Of a stretch of DNA of 64,000 bases, positions 23,798 to 36,754 are shown piece by piece; within the stretch, counting starts at the first letter, position 1, and every line of letters starts with the position of its first letter. The notes under the pieces are model-generated. The model was not told where the DNA came from, searched no databases, and saw nothing but the letters and a program-made list of their open reading frames with translations. Source of the DNA: Odobenus rosmarus divergens (Eukaryota; Chordata; Mammalia; Carnivora; Odobenidae); contig NW_004450324.1 in assembly GCF_000321225.1 (NCBI RefSeq), forward strand, positions 1,518,135 through 1,582,134, given 5' to 3'. A program made the translations under genes and the position numbers.

Positions 23798-23811
23798 CAG
23801 TCTGCTTTTTC

Positions 23812-24009
23812 TTTTCTTTTCAGTTTTTTTTTTTTTTTTTTTTTAATTTGAGAGAAAGACTAAAGAGAAAGCAGGAGTGGCAGAGCAAGAGGGACAAGCA
23901 GACCCCCGGCCAAGCAGGGAGCCCAATGTAGGACACAATCCCAGGACCCCGGGATCCTGACCTGAGCCACAGGCAGACATGTAACTGACTGGGCCACCCA
24001 GGCGCCCCC
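23812..24009 (-). mobile_element. CAN-SINE, reverse orientation
   Basis: A long T-run leads into a reversed body that ends GGGCCACCCAGGCGCCCC. Flanks cagtctgctttttc (23798-23811) and cagtttgctttttc (24010-24023) are a 14-bp duplication with one mismatch. Confidence 0.94.
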
Positions 24010-24023
24010 CAGTTTGCTTTTTC

Positions 24024-25502
24024 AAGTAATCTTTCATTACTCCTCTTTACTATTTCCTGAAAACAAATGGTGAGTCCCACCTACTTGCCTTTTAGGCCCT
24101 CTGGCCACTTTCCAGCATGCTAAGAATCTTTCTTTTTTTTCTAATATATTTTCTGTGTGTCTTTCAAGGTTCAACCCAAATACCTATCCCAAATCCTTAA
24201 TTCATGCAGTTTTTAGGGGAAATCATCTATTGCTGGAAAATGCAGCTATTTGGGCATAAGCTTATTTGCTCTGGTAGCTTTTAAGTTCTTTGAGAATAGG
24301 TTGCCCAGGTTGATATCCTGAGTAATGTTTAACATGGCTTTTGCCACTTGGTGGGGGCTAGTCCATATTTATCAGGTGGCTGCATGACCATCAGTCTTTT
24401 GACTGTGCTACTATTTTCTCTATGTCCGATTTAGGCTTTCCCACTTCTGTTCTAGAGCTTTGAAATCTGCTTTTATTTATTTTTTTCACTTTTTTTCCCC
24501 CTTCTTTGAGAAGTCTCTTCCATGCTCTTGCCTTTGCCTTCTCTTCTGTGCCTGGAATTACCTTTGGGGAAATATGGCGTCTTTTTGCCTCTCAGCCCTT
24601 CCAGTCTAACGTTCAGGAATTTCTCTCATGGCAGTCACATTCCATGGGCGCCCTGGCCCTCAGTCTGGCGAGTCTACCTTGGTTGAGCATTGGCCGTGAG
24701 CTGGGAGAGTAGAGGAGCTCCCACCTCTGTGCTTACCTTCGTACGGGTGGTGTGTCTGTACCCCCCAGTCACTGTTTTTGGTCAGTCAGCTTCGTGGAGA
24801 AGATGATACATGTAGGCACTGTGAAAGTGAACTTTCCCCAGGCATTCTTCTGGGAGTTTTCTCAGCTTTTGTGGTTCTCTAAAGGTTACTCGCCCACTTT
24901 GGACATCCAGGACAGTCTGGTGGACCCTCTGTATGATGAAACAGAAACCTCCACTGTCCTGGGGGACTTCAGTGAGTGACAGCCACAGTGCTCACGTTCC
25001 CAAGAGAAAGGCTTTGTAGGGCAGAGCACAGGGCTAGTCGGTAGCACCTTCTTCTGACTTATGTGGTCTGGTGCTATTTAAATCTTTTCTCTGTCAGGAT
25101 TCCCATCAGCAAGAGTCATACCAGTAATTTCCATTTATCGCCTCATTAATGATGACACCATATTAGAAGATGTTTGTTTATATGACCTGTATATATCCTA
25201 GTATTTTCAAAGTAGAATTTAAGTGATTTGCTGCTGTAAGATGCATCTGTCTAAATCATGACACTAAATCCTAGACTTGATTTTGAAATTAATAGTTATG
25301 CTCTTTTTTTTCTTTTAAGAACACATTGATTTTCAGGGCTGACTTAGAGCTATCTATCTTCGATTTAAATCTTTACCTATACATGATTCTTCTTCTGTGA
25401 TAATGAAAATTGATAGGAAATTAGACAAGGTAGATCTATAATGGCATGCATTCCCTATGTGACATAAGGAATTCCAGGCACCCTTTGTGGATATTCTTGG
25501 GA
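24024..25502. other. No recognised feature
   Basis: Intron sequence with no assigned repeat. Confidence 0.45.
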
Positions 25503-25518
25503 GAGTAGGGATGCTTTT

Positions 25519-25698
25519 CTATTTTTATTTTTTTAAAAGATTTTATTTATTTATTTGTCAGAGAGAGAGCGAGCACAAGCAGGGGGAGCGGCAGGCAGAG
25601 GGAGCAGGGAGCCCGACGTGGGGCTCGATCCCAGGACCCCGGGATCATGACCCGAGCCGAAGGCAGACCCTTAACAGACTGAGCCACCCAGGCGTCCT
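25519..25698 (-). mobile_element. CAN-SINE, reverse orientation
   Basis: Reversed copy with CCCGACGTGGGGCTCGATCC and GAGCCACCCAGGCGTCC. Flanks gagtagggatgctttt (25503-25518) and gagtaggatgctttt (25699-25713) are the duplication; they differ by one G. Confidence 0.95.
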
Positions 25699-25713
25699 GA
25701 GTAGGATGCTTTT

Positions 25714-28230
25714 GAAGATACCGGTAGAGCTTCAGTGAAACACATTACCACCTATTTGGGTTTTGGGAGTTTGTTCAGATTCATAAGGAAATGCCTTGTG
25801 GCAGTATAGCCCTCGTGGGCCTGAGAGAAGTCTGTTTTACCTGACACTGCACACCTGCTGCTGCTAGGAACCCAGGGCCGGAGCTGACCTTAGCCCAGCC
25901 AGCTCCCGCCAAGTACCCAGGCTGAGTTTTTAAAGACCTTTGTCCCCAGACATTGTTGGGAAAAGCATCCTGGAACTGAGAAGGGGTGAGCTATGCAGGT
26001 ATTCACCAAGCTGGGGAGCGCCTGGTGCAGACATGATGGGACCACCTTGGTTGATCAAAGCCCTCTCCTGTTCATGAGATCATCCGTGGCTAAGAGGTAC
26101 CACGGTGGAATCAGCTTTGTCTTTAGAAGGTTGAAAGCTTATGGATACTGTCTTCTTTTGAAGGTGGCTTATAACAAAGTTTCTCTGCCTAAGACTTGTA
26201 TTTCTGTAAAGTTTGCTCAAGCTAAGCATGGAGTCTCGCCACTTCATTAAATGACTCATCTCCCTGAAGAAAGACATTTAGCCCTTTCTCCTGGACTACC
26301 CCCAACCTAGGAATTTCTTGCAGGAATTCCAAGGAGATCTTTAAACAGCCAAACACAACTTTTACTTTGGTGTGTAGGCACACTTCTGTTTCTGTCAAAA
26401 TAAATCAGGCCTTTAAGTCATAAAATTAGGAAAATATTTTGTGACTTGTGTTTATTATTTAACAAGTAGAATCAATAGCTGACCTCAAAAAAACAAAACA
26501 AAAACAAAATCCAAACCCATCCCAGCCGGGTTGACAGAACATCATTTTACTCTTTGCCAACAGTGAGGATGTACCTGCTCTGGGAGACGAGAAGCCTCTG
26601 TCACCCTCTGGTTTCATTCATTCTTCCCCACCCATCTTTCTTTGGTCACCTTGCGTTTTTCTGCCTCTGCCCTGTGGATTGGATGGGCAGATGAAAGCCT
26701 AGGAGGGAAGTGCTGGGAGTTCCTTCTGCATCTCTACTGTTTATTTCCTGTCTTTTCTTCATGTTACAAAGTTTCTCCTTACTTTGCTTTTATCAAGTCT
26801 ATGAATGACTTCTTTTGTCAAGCGTATTGGAATGCCCTGTGGGAGGGGTGCTATGCAAAAAAATAATTGTGTTGCATAACTGCTCAGCCCTTAGAGATGC
26901 CAGATCACACTTGGCACTGGAACAGACCCTCCTCTTGAGCAGGTCCTATGAGAGCAGGGCGCGGTGCGTCTGAGAGGTGGCTCTTCCACTCTAGTCCCAC
27001 AGGGATGACCTTTACCCCAGCTCTGATAAAAGGCTTATTTTATTTTTCTAAAATGCGTGTGTTTCCTTAGCTCAGAAGGGGATGTGTGTGTGTGGGTGTG
27101 GGTGTGGGTGTGCGTGTGGGTGTTCCGTGTATGGTTCTTTCCAGCTGGCGTTCTTCACAAATGTCACATTTGTCTCCTGTGTCACCTTGAGGCAACTGAC
27201 GTTCGTGACTAATTATTAAAAAGGCCAGCCTTTTAGTTTATTTTGATGAAAACAAAATCCCAGAGAAATCTGTTAGATACAATGTAGTTGAGCAGGTGAC
27301 ATGGTGATGTTTGGGGTTTGGTTCACATCCGGAAAGTACAGAGTTTTTGGCATGGTGGCTGGAGGAGCCAGAAGCTCCAAGGTGAACTTCATTGGCCTTA
27401 CTACCACACTGTGTGTCTCCTCTGAACTAATTCCAGGCCTTTAAACTTAATACCAGACAGCCAGGCCAGGCAGTCACCGGGTTTAGGGAAGGGTCATCTT
27501 GGAGCAAAGAACCATGCAATGAACTCCTCTCCAGCAAACATATTTCTTTTTCCTGTAAAATCAAATGGAATCCACTTCAGTTTGGAGGGCGTTGAAATGG
27601 GGGGGGGGTCATTGCACTCTTTTGTTTGGTGGAGGCAGTAGGTGGTGTGCGGGAGGGGTTTGGCTAGGGATGATGCATATAAAATAGCTCTAGAAATTAA
27701 ATTTCTTTCAGAATAGGGTTTTATTTTGGTGTAGGCCGTTGCATACCCTGCTGATTCTTCATTGTGAAATCTTCATTAATTGGCATATTAGGTATGGCCA
27801 AGTACAAAATCCTGAGTAAAGCAAGCTGAAAACTTGTGAATCAGGTGCATTCCTAGAGCTTCAAAGCAGTGATAAAAGATGGTGCGTGCTAAGGTGAAGA
27901 CAGCTCCAGGACATATACCAGAGGGGAAGAAATGAAGAAGAGAGCTGAACACCATATCTTCGGGAGAGGAAGAAAGGCAGCAAACCAAGACAGTGTGTTG
28001 GTGCCCCGGTGTTGAGGGTTTGAGCAAGCCTACTTTGTAGTCCCCAGCCCATTGTCATCAGTAGGCCAGGCAGGGCTCCTCGCTGAATGATGCTGTGTCA
28101 CATTCGCTTGGGCCTTCATTTATGCCATCCGCCTGACTCAGTCCTTGTCTCCTTCTGACCTTTTGAATGTGTGTGTTATCTTTTCATTTTGTATGTTCTT
28201 GTAAAACATCTTCTTTTGCATGCGTTTCCC
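25714..28230. other. No recognised feature apart from GT-rich tract
   Basis: The GT-rich tract at 27079-27122 and a G-run near 27599-27608 are the only marked structures. Confidence 0.45.
27079..27122. repeat. GT/GGGTGT-rich tract
   Basis: TG repeats followed by several GGGTGT units. Confidence 0.8.
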
Positions 28231-28254
28231 GCCTCCCCCCCCCCCGCCGCCGAG

Positions 28255-28515
28255 GTGAAATTCTTATGGCATAAAATTAATCCTTGTAAAGTGAACAATT
28301 CAGTTGCATTTAGTATATTGACGCTGTTATGTAACCATCACCTCTATCTAGTTCGAAAACTTCAATCACTCCAGAATGAAACCCCAGACCTACTCAGCAG
28401 TCACTCTCCATTCTCCCTTCTCAGCCCCCGGCAACCGCCAACCTGCTTTCAATTTCTAAGGATTTCCCTATTCTGGATATTTTATATAGATATAAGTATA
28501 CGGTATGTGACCTTT
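28255..28515 (+). mobile_element. Ancient L1M-like 3' sequence
   Basis: GTGAACAATTCAGTTGCATT, TGTAACCATCACCTCTATCT and CCCCGGCAACCGCCAACCTG match the same ancient LINE-like repeat seen at 3510-3940, here more complete. Edges are approximate. Confidence 0.65.
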
Positions 28516-28684
28516 TGTGTGCATGCATGTATTTTTCAGTCAGCTTCATTGAGGGTTAATTTACATCAGCAGAACGCATACTGTTAGTGGACCTGATGCA
28601 TGTTTTGTTCTTGTTTGTTTTTGTTTTTTGCATCTTTTTCATTTATTTACTGCAACTGTATTGGGGGGGTCTTTTGTCACCCTC

Positions 28685-28830
28685 ATTTTGCAGATGGGGC
28701 CTGAGACTCAGGGAGGCTGATTTGCCTAGGGTTGCACAGCTTCTGAGTGGGAGGCGGAATGTGAATGTAGGTGGACTGACTCCAGAATCCACCAGAATCC
28801 ATGCTGACCACTATTGTACATGGCCTCTCA
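28685..28830 (-). mobile_element. MIR SINE, antisense
   Basis: TTTTGCAGATGGGGCCTGAG, GGTTGCACAGCTTCTGAGTG and AATCCATGCTGACCACTATT follow reversed MIR. Confidence 0.85.
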
Positions 28831-28941
28831 GATCTCTGTACAGTTTCAGAGCCTGCTTTTTCCCAGATAACAGTATGCTATTTTCCCACATTGACAAAAC
28901 GTGGCTATGGGATATTTGTATGTACCATAATTGAATTATTT

Positions 28942-29136
28942 GGGTGCCTGGGTGGCTCAGTTGGTTAAGCGACTGCCTTCGGCTCGGGTCATGATCCCAG
29001 AGTCCTGGGATTGAGTCTCACATTGGGCTTCTGGCTCAGCGGGAAGTCTGCTTCTCCCTCTGACCCTCTCCCCTCTCATGCTGTTTCTCTCTCTCTCTCT
29101 CTCAAATAAATAACTAAAATCTTTAAAAAAAATACT
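28942..29136 (+). mobile_element. CAN-SINE, forward orientation
   Basis: Head GGGTGCCTGGGTGGCTCAG, TC-rich middle and a CAAATAAATAAC tail. The 13-bp duplication aattgaattattt is perfect (28929-28941 and 29137-29149). Confidence 0.95.
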
Positions 29137-29464
29137 AATTGAATTATTTCCCCATTGATGGCTTTTTAGAGTTTTTTTTTTTTTCCTGGTCATGAATCAT
29201 ATTGAAAGGAAGCTTAAGGACTAAAGAAAATTATAAAGTAATATGGATTTACTGTAGAAATATGGCCCAACAGGGAGACTAAGCCAAGAAACACATATAA
29301 TTCCCTTCAGAGGTAACCTCTGCAAGCATTTTGAACTTAGCTTTCCAATCTCTTTTATGTATTTTTTAATAGGGGAAAAAGAAAGCCCTTTAGGAGAAGG
29401 AATGATACTGTAAATGAGATTTTGTCATGGAAAATTTACAATATGCTGTGAACATCTTTTTATC

Positions 29465-29600
29465 TAATTAATAAAGTGAATATTTGCAAAGTGCTTAAAA
29501 TGCGACAGGGACTATTTTAAGTGTTTTATTCCATTTCACAGGAATCATGTGAAGTGTGTGGATATTATAGCAAATGAGGATATTTATGTCTGTTTTAAAC
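29465..29600 (-). mobile_element. MIR SINE, antisense, diverged
   Basis: GCAAAGTGCTTAAAATGCGA, GTGTTTTATTCCATTTCACA and AGCAAATGAGGATA fit reversed MIR. Confidence 0.6.
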
Positions 29601-29849
29601 TTACATGAGTGGTTTTGTGCTCTAGCTCATACTATTTTTTAAAATTTAGAACTATGTTCTTATGATTAATCTATTTAGCCTGCTGTGTTTACCTAGACAT
29701 TTTTTCCCCTATGGGTTTTCTTATTTTTTCCTCCATCTCTGGGTCCCCACATGCCACAGTGCAGGGAACATCCCTGTACATGTTGTCATAGGCCTATGGG
29801 AGATCTTGCTGGAATGTATGTCCAGGAACAGGATATAAGAAGTATGGGA

Positions 29850-29905
29850 ACATATATATACCCATATACATATAAGTAGATGTATACATACATATATATA
29901 TATAT
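29850..29905. repeat. TA-rich tract with CATATA units
   Basis: Alternating purine-pyrimidine AT-rich sequence ending in (AT)n. Confidence 0.75.
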
Positions 29906-30113
29906 TTATGACTAAGTATTGACAGAAGCAGATTCTTTTCCTGAATAGCTATGCTGGAGTTTACACAACTTTGCTATATGCTTTCTGTGGTTTCAAAAAT
30001 ATGTGTATAAATGCTTAGAGAAAGAACCAGAAGGATATATACCAAACCAACAACACCAGGAACATGTGCAAGGGGATCAGGGGGAAGATGAGCCTTATCA
30101 GTCATGACTTGAT

Positions 30114-30228
30114 ATTTTTTTTAAGATTGATTGATTGATTGATTTTTAGTAATCTTTACACCCAGCATGGGGCTTGAACTTGAGATGCAGAGTTGCAAGC
30201 TCTTCAGACTGAGCCAGCCAGGCGCCCC
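30114..30228 (-). mobile_element. CAN-SINE, short tRNA-Lys-like type, reverse
   Basis: It begins at a T-run and an ATTG repeat and ends CTGAGCCAGCCAGGCGCCCC. The middle reads CAGCATGGGGCTTGAACTTG, the reversed B-box region. Target-site duplication is not clear, so the left edge is approximate. Confidence 0.88.
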
Positions 30229-32940
30229 ACTGATTTGACATAAAGAGAATTGTCTGCATGTGTAACTTGTCATTATAATTTACTGTTTAAAACTACGGTC
30301 TGAAAACATGACTTTTAGATAAAGTATACTATTTTATGCTATGAACACTTTTGGAATTGTCAGGGTGTGGGATAAAATTAGTCATGGCACATGGAATGAG
30401 TTCTTTTGCAACTTGGTGCTTTTTGAAGCACGCTCTAAACAGTTTTCCTAGTAGTACCTGTAAGCCTTCTTCATTTAATTCAGGTCCGCCACATCTCAGG
30501 TGGCTCAGGGAGGTTAAGTGATTTTCCCAAGGTGCAGGTTTAAGAGAGTTGTCCAGGTTCCATGTGGAGTGGTTCTGGAGCAGCGGGCCAGAGTGGAAGA
30601 CTTCTTTCTGAAGCACTTATTGACTGGAAATCAAGGTTGGGAGGAAGGTGGGTGCCATTTTCCTGCAGGTGAGGTAGGGAGGAAACCTCCGAAATGGTAA
30701 GTTTCAGTCACTTCCTTGTATAAACACTTAACTGAATGAATGTATTAGTGTTCTGTTTACTGAGCACAAGGTATTAAGATAATCTTAGCCTTACAAGCTA
30801 CTTCTCTCTGTAAAATGAAGGTGTGTGGTCTCTAAGTCAGGCCTCAAACTTCCTTCTTTCACCTCTTCTGAAGTGAGAACAGCAAAGGTTCTGGATGACT
30901 GAAGAGGTACTTTGTAACTTTTTAAAGGTGCCGTTCTTGTTCCTCTTCCTATTCGTTTCAACTGAGATGCCTCATTGTTTCTGCAGAGCCCAAACGGGTA
31001 ACTGTCAATAAGTCACTTTTTAAATAACTGGGACAGAGTGGGGCTGTTATCTAGGAAGAACCCTCCTATCTCGGGCCCCGTCGCCTTCACCCGCACCGTG
31101 ACAAGAGTGTACAGTCTGGCTTATAACAGAATCAGTGAGTCTGTGTCTGAATTTTACTTTCAGGACCAGGAGTAAGAGTATTTACACGAATGCCCTGTGC
31201 TGAAAGAGGTATTTGCACACAGCTATGGTGCAAAGTTCCCTCATACAGGTTTCCTCCGATGAGCTACTTGGAGACAGAAGACAGGATGTTAATGATGCTT
31301 TATGAAGTAGACATATGTTTACTACTTACACTTAGGTAAAATAAAAAAAAAAAACCCATTACACTGGAGAAAGCATATGAAGGCATAAGATCATAACTTT
31401 AAGACACGAATTTTCCCACCAGCAAATATTACCAAGAATTCACTGCTTTAGAGGTGAAAGGCCCAAGTTGGGAAGGCAGAACTTCTGGCTTCTCTGTTGT
31501 TCCCAGGGTTGGTGGACTCTGGAAACTCTGGAACAGAAGTGACAATTAAGAACAGGTGCACATGTGTGGTAAGTACTTGGTGGATGTGTGCTAGCCAATG
31601 AATCAATACTACTTCCTCTTGACTCATGTTTGAAATGAAGGGTCGTCAGTCTCATTGCAATATATACTTCTTTTGAGCAGGGAAGTTGAGCAATCCTGCC
31701 ATACTCGGTAATACTCTTAAAATGAAATAGGTGCGATGGGGGAAAGAACAGTCTTGCTTTGCCTTTTGGGTGGACTTTTTTATTGTCTTGGCTGGTGCTT
31801 ACTAGTACCTTTTGTCCTTAGCTTATTGAAGGTATAAGATTTTTAAGTTCAGCTGAAAGGAACTGAAGTTTGTTTCCTCAATGGGATTGGATGGCCACGG
31901 GGAAGTTGGGTTAGTTACCTTTCCTTTTTAAACAATCCAATGCCCACTCATGACTGAAATTTTGTTGAGCGTATTTTTGCCTTATTTCAGAGAAAGGCAA
32001 ATGGAATAATAATCAAATAGTGTATCATTTTGTACAAATTGTCCTTCAGATAAAAAGAAAACCTTCCCTGCTTTTTTCACAGAAAACAAAAGGGAGATTA
32101 AAGGTTTTTCTGAGTGTAGATTTTAGATCCATTATTCAAAGGGTGACAGTTTGCTTAACTAGTAGATAGACCAATGGGACTGTGCATGTGTCTTGATGTT
32201 TCTGTGTAGCCTGTATGATCTGGGAGCTAGTAATGAAATTTGAAATACCTCTAAGCTAGAAATTTGTATGAAACCACGACATATATTTCCTTTCACAGCT
32301 GTTCTCTTAGCCCGCATGTGTGGGCCCCTTTCAAGAAGGGGTGGGAAAAAATGGTGGGAAGTGACCTTTGAAGTGAACTTCTGATATTTGCATTACAATT
32401 CTGTGGGTTTAGGCTTTTAATTTTTACAATTGTGGGTGGTATTTGTGAAGAGTATCAGCTTCTAGTAGGTTCTGGGTAGTGGCGATCTAATCCTTGCAAA
32501 AGTATCAGCATACTTACATGTCTCTTTTATCTGCTCTGATGTCTTTAGAGTTGTCAATGCCCTTGCAGCCTGAGTGGGAATTGAGATTTTTTTCAGTTAT
32601 GTTAGTATAGTATAGTAAGGAAAAAGGTAATCTAAGTAGACCCAGAGCTTCATGATTGAGCCTTATTTTTTTTTCCAAAATAAAGTCTAATTTGTTAAAA
32701 TTCATTTGACTTTGCTTACGATTTTCATCACCGTCAATAAAAATTTATCATACTGCTTCTGTGCAATTTCTTCATTCAGGCCTGGGGATGCAAAGGAGGG
32801 GAGCAGAACCTAAGGTTTCTGGAGGTTAACCAAAATGGAAGGGAGGTAGGTTTCTCCGGATTTAGGTGGAACAAGGCGGAGAATTTAAGGTGGACTTTTG
32901 GTGCCTGTGGAGGTCCAGTGAGCTTGTTTTCTCAGGTGAG
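30229..32940. other. No recognised feature
   Basis: One of the longer stretches without a transposon I can name. No exon-like signal was seen. Confidence 0.5.
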
Positions 32941-32948
32941 GCGGGGCG

Positions 32949-32978
32949 GTGGTGTAGTAACGTGTGGTGTAGTAACGT
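32949..32978. repeat. Short tandem repeat, 15-bp unit
   Basis: GGTGTAGTAACGT occurs at 32951 and again at 32966, followed by a partial third copy. Confidence 0.8.
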
Positions 32979-32987
32979 ACGGTGTGT

Positions 32988-33275
32988 GCGGTAACAGACC
33001 AGCCCCCAGTCGCAGGGGCTTAACACAGCAGCAGTGCCCTTCGGAGAGCCAGCGCCCCTTCCTGCAGCCGCTCAGGGCTCTGGCCGCTTCAGCGTCGTGG
33101 GCCGTGGTCTGTTTGCCGCAGGAGGGGCGGAGCTGCCCTAGCTTTCCTCTGCCTCCGCCGGGGAGCCACGCAGCCCTGCTCCCATCTCACTGGCCCGGCT
33201 ATCCACAAGGCCCTGGCTATTGCAAGGCAATGCGGCGTGCTTGTGCTGGGGAAGGAGATGGTGGTGTGCCTGTCA
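32988..33275 (+). mobile_element. Possible second copy of the 12451 repeat type, CpG-richer
   Basis: GTAACAGACCAGCCCCCAGT and CAGGGGCTTAACACAGCAGC resemble the opening of the 12451-12940 repeat. The rest differs. The segment is more GC- and CpG-rich than its surroundings and carries a 122-codon open frame that I consider chance. Confidence 0.4.
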
Positions 33276-34027
33276 CTCTTGTGTGATTGCAGACTGGGAT
33301 CTCAGAGAAGAGACGGGAACCCGAGATGAGGATTTGAGAGGTCTTTATAGTAAAGGATGCGGTGGACTAAGTTTCTAAGGGAAAGTATACACTTAAAGAG
33401 GCTTCAGTTTTCTGTCACGGCTTTTCGGCATGTAGCTTTCTTCACAAACCAGGCAGCATGCTGCCATAGAAAAGTATAAGGATGGCTGTTGCCACTAACT
33501 ATTGCCCCTGTCGGGAAAGTCAGAAAGGTTCTGTTGGTGCTGCTGTTAATTTTCACGCTGTGTTGATATTGTCTGCTTCCGAAAGTGTCCTTGCACTTGG
33601 TTGATTGATCATTTCAGGTTTATGTGATCTCGTGGGTTAGCGTATCCTTAAATCCTGATGACAACAGGATGTCTTGGCCAGAGCTTAGGTGGTGAGGTGT
33701 AAAAAATGCTTACTATTTTTTTTTTTATCTCCGTAGGATTAGGAGACAGTTTAATATGTACTTATGCATATCAAACATGAGGACACTGGCTTTCTGCGAT
33801 CTTTTTTTGCAGAGGTGTTCATTACTTGATGTCGACGTTAGAATGTGTGACCATACTTCTGCTCTACCCAGGCCATCCACAAAGAAGGGACCTCCCGGGT
33901 CAGACCAGAAGCTGGTTTTTGTGAATGTTTACTGCCCTGGTTCGTCTCTGATATTGCCTTTCCCACCCCTGCTTTTCTTCTCAATAGTTCTTTCTGTATA
34001 CTTCTCCCTCCCTGGATTTTGGGAGTA

Positions 34028-34235
34028 GGTGGACCTGGATTTGGAGCTTCTCCCTGTGATCAGCTGTTTGACCTCGGGCGATTCACTCTCCACATCTCAG
34101 TGACCTTATCTGTAACATGGGGCTACACTGCTGTCTCATGAGAGTCTTAGTGTTTAGTAATGGATGTAAAATACTGCAGTACCTGTTGCATTTTAATTGC
34201 TCAATAAACGTTAAGCTATGTTTAGTATTACTGTC
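34028..34235 (+). mobile_element. MIR SINE
   Basis: TGGACCTGGATTTGGAGC, GACCTCGGGCGATTCACTC, CCTTATCTGTAACATGGGGC and GCTCAATAAACGTTAAGC follow MIR in order. Confidence 0.85.
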
Positions 34236-34321
34236 ATTTCCCATGTTTCAAGGCACATCTTAAATAATTCTTTCATGAAAACTTTTTCTTCATTATTTCA
34301 CCAGGCGGTGGATACAATTTA

Positions 34322-34799
34322 CAGATCTTTCTCAATTTATGATGGGCTTATATCCCAGTAAACCCATCATAAGTTGAAAATACTAAGTTGAAAATGCATT
34401 TAATACACCTAACCTACCAAACATCATAGCTTAGCCTAGCCTTACCTTATTTAAATGTGTTCAGAACACTCACAATAGCCTACAGTCAGGGAAAATCAAA
34501 ACAAAGCCTATTTATAACAAAGTATTAAATACCTCCTGCAATTTATTGAATACTGTACCGAAAGTGAGACACAGAATGGGTGTAAGTGTGTTGGTTGTTT
34601 CCCCTCATGATCGCATGGCTGGCCAGGAACTACAGTGGCCACTGCCCAGCCTCACAAGGGAGTATCCTACTGCGTATCGCTAGCCTGGAAAAGATCCAAA
34701 TTCAAAATTCAAAATACAGATTCTCCTGAATGCATACTGCTTTTGCAGCATTGTAAAGTCGAAAAATAGTTAAGTGGAACCATTGGAAGTTGGGGACTG
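34322..34799 (+). mobile_element. Tigger-like (TcMar) non-autonomous DNA transposon
   Basis: The left end, CAGATCTTTCTCAATTTATG, and the right end read in complement, CAGTCCCCAACTTCCAATGG, are imperfect inverted repeats. The left end follows a TA; a TA lies two bases after the right end (34802-34803). The inside holds ATGGGCTTATATCCCAGTAA, CACCTAACCTACCAAACATC and GTAAAGTCGAAAAATAGTTA, phrases of a known Tigger-derived MER element. The exact subfamily is not assigned. No transposase frame is present. Confidence 0.8.
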
Positions 34800-34803
34800 T
34801 CTA

Positions 34804-36249
34804 CACTCCGTTGAGCTGCCAGAGCACTTGGGATCTCTGCTGACATTTGTATTCTTTTTTGTATGCATACAATCTTGTGCTGAGACTTACCATCCCACAG
34901 GGCAGTAGGTATCCTTCACTCATTGCCGTATCTGCTGCCTTGCCTTCATTGTGTGGTGCAAGTAATAGGTGCTTAATTGAGGGTTAAAATGAGTCAAAAA
35001 GGAGATATAAGAGGGAAGGGCTCTAATACGTTTATAAAACAGTCTACCTATTTGGGTGAATTCTCCTACATTGGAAAATGTAAGTACTCTTGAAATAGTA
35101 CTCAGTTACTTCCCCAGTTAGAGTATATAGATAATTCTCACTGTTTATGTAATTGAAACTTTTATGCAAAGGAAAATTAAGTAAGGAAAGAAATGCAAAT
35201 GGCATAAAAGATTATCAGTAGCAGTTTTTGAGTTCTCAGAGGACAGCTTAATCCAACTTTGGTCATTTATATAGCTGAGAAGGTGGCTTTTACTTCTCTG
35301 TGCTCAGCTGCTTGCAAGGCTGACAACTTTCTGACTGGTTTTGAACACGGGAAGTTGCACCTGGTAAGGTAAAAGAGGGGTGTTAAATGAATCTCTCCAG
35401 AAGCTGGAATCTGATTGAGTGGGCTTACCTAGAGTTATGCTCATATTGTGGATCCCAACTCATGTTAATGGGGTTGGTTTCCATCTCCTTGGAAGGCATC
35501 ACAAGGAGCTTGGAGATGTATGTGAGTCCTCTCTTCCCTCCTTCCCTACCTTGGATTGATCACTGTCTCTGAACATTGGATCCACAAATATATCCTTGAG
35601 AAAACTCTTGTTTTTTTGATTCCTTTATTCTCTTCTAGAAGTGAGTGGAATGTGAGGTGTCTGTTTTTTAGATCTGTAACACTGTAAAATGTTAAAGAAT
35701 GCAGAGAGACTTTAGTATGCTGAGATAAGTACTCATTTTAGAGTTAGGGGTCATGTGGTTTGTTCAAAGTCGGCCACAGAAGCAAGAGTCTCAATCTCAT
35801 TTCTGCTACAACACTTAACTCATCAGCTGTATCTTTGTGCTTGCGCTGGGAAGTATGTGTTGTGCAGTATGCCTTGGACAAAGAAACATAGGTAGATGTG
35901 CCAGCTGTGGACTTTTCTGGAGACTGAAGGGGGCCCTCCTGAGGACACCGCTGCCCGGGAGTGTGCTTTGCGTTGGTGGTAAACCAGATGGATGTTTATG
36001 GGACAGGTAGAATTTATACGAATTGAGAGCTTTGACTTGAAAATCTGCTAAAAAGGAACTGAGTGCTACAAGACAATAAGGAAGTGTGTTAATTGTCAAG
36101 AGCAGGGCTTATAGGATTGTCTTTGGCTGAGTTAGAAAATCTGCTACTAATGGAGTTGAACCTGTATATAAAAAACCCACTGTGATAAAACTTTTTATCC
36201 ATATAATTCTCAAGAGTAAGTAATTTAAATTTGGCTTCAGAGATTTTGT
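34804..36249. other. No recognised feature
   Basis: Intron sequence; faint MIR-like phrases near 35745-35815 are too weak to call. Confidence 0.45.
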
Positions 36250-36548
36250 TTTTTTAAACTTTAATGTTATCAAGTAATTTTTAAAATTATAACATAATAC
36301 ATGCTCATTAAAGAAAAATTGGAAAATGTAGGAAAAGCACAAAGAATAAAATAAAAGTCACCCGTAATTCCATCTCCAAAAGAAAAACAGTATTTTGGTG
36401 TTTACTGTATATTCACAAAATTGGTATTATATTGTAAATGATGTTTTATAACCTGTTATTTCTGTTAAATATATTATTAATTTTCCCCTTGTCATTACGT
36501 ATTATTCCAACATAAATGCTACAGGGTTATTTAAAAATTGCTTTTGAA
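36250..36548 (+). mobile_element. Ancient LINE-like relic
   Basis: ATAATACATGCTCATTAAAG, TCACCCGTAATTCCATCTCC and ATAACCTGTTATTTCTGTTA follow a common ancient mammalian LINE-like 3' sequence. A CAN-SINE follows directly, and L1M-like sequence (CAAACGTGCGGCAAAGTTAG to about 36970) continues after it. Confidence 0.55.
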
Positions 36549-36754
36549 GGGATGCCTGGGTGGTGCAGTTAGCTGGACGTCCGACTCTTGGTTTCAGTTC
36601 AGGTCATTATCTTAGGGTCATGGGATTGAGCTGCAGCAGGTAGGGCTGGCTCCAGGCTCAGCGCAGGAATCTGCTTAAGACTCTGTTTTTCTCTGTGGCC
36701 CCTACCCCTTGCACGTGTGTGCGTGTTTTCTCTCTCTCAAAAATAAATCTTTAG
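36549..36754 (+). mobile_element. CAN-SINE, diverged, forward
   Basis: Head GGGATGCCTGGGTGGTGCAG and tail CTCTCTCAAAAATAAATC. AAAAATTGCTTT flanks both sides (from 36533 and from 36756). It has inserted into or beside an old LINE-like relic. Confidence 0.9.
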
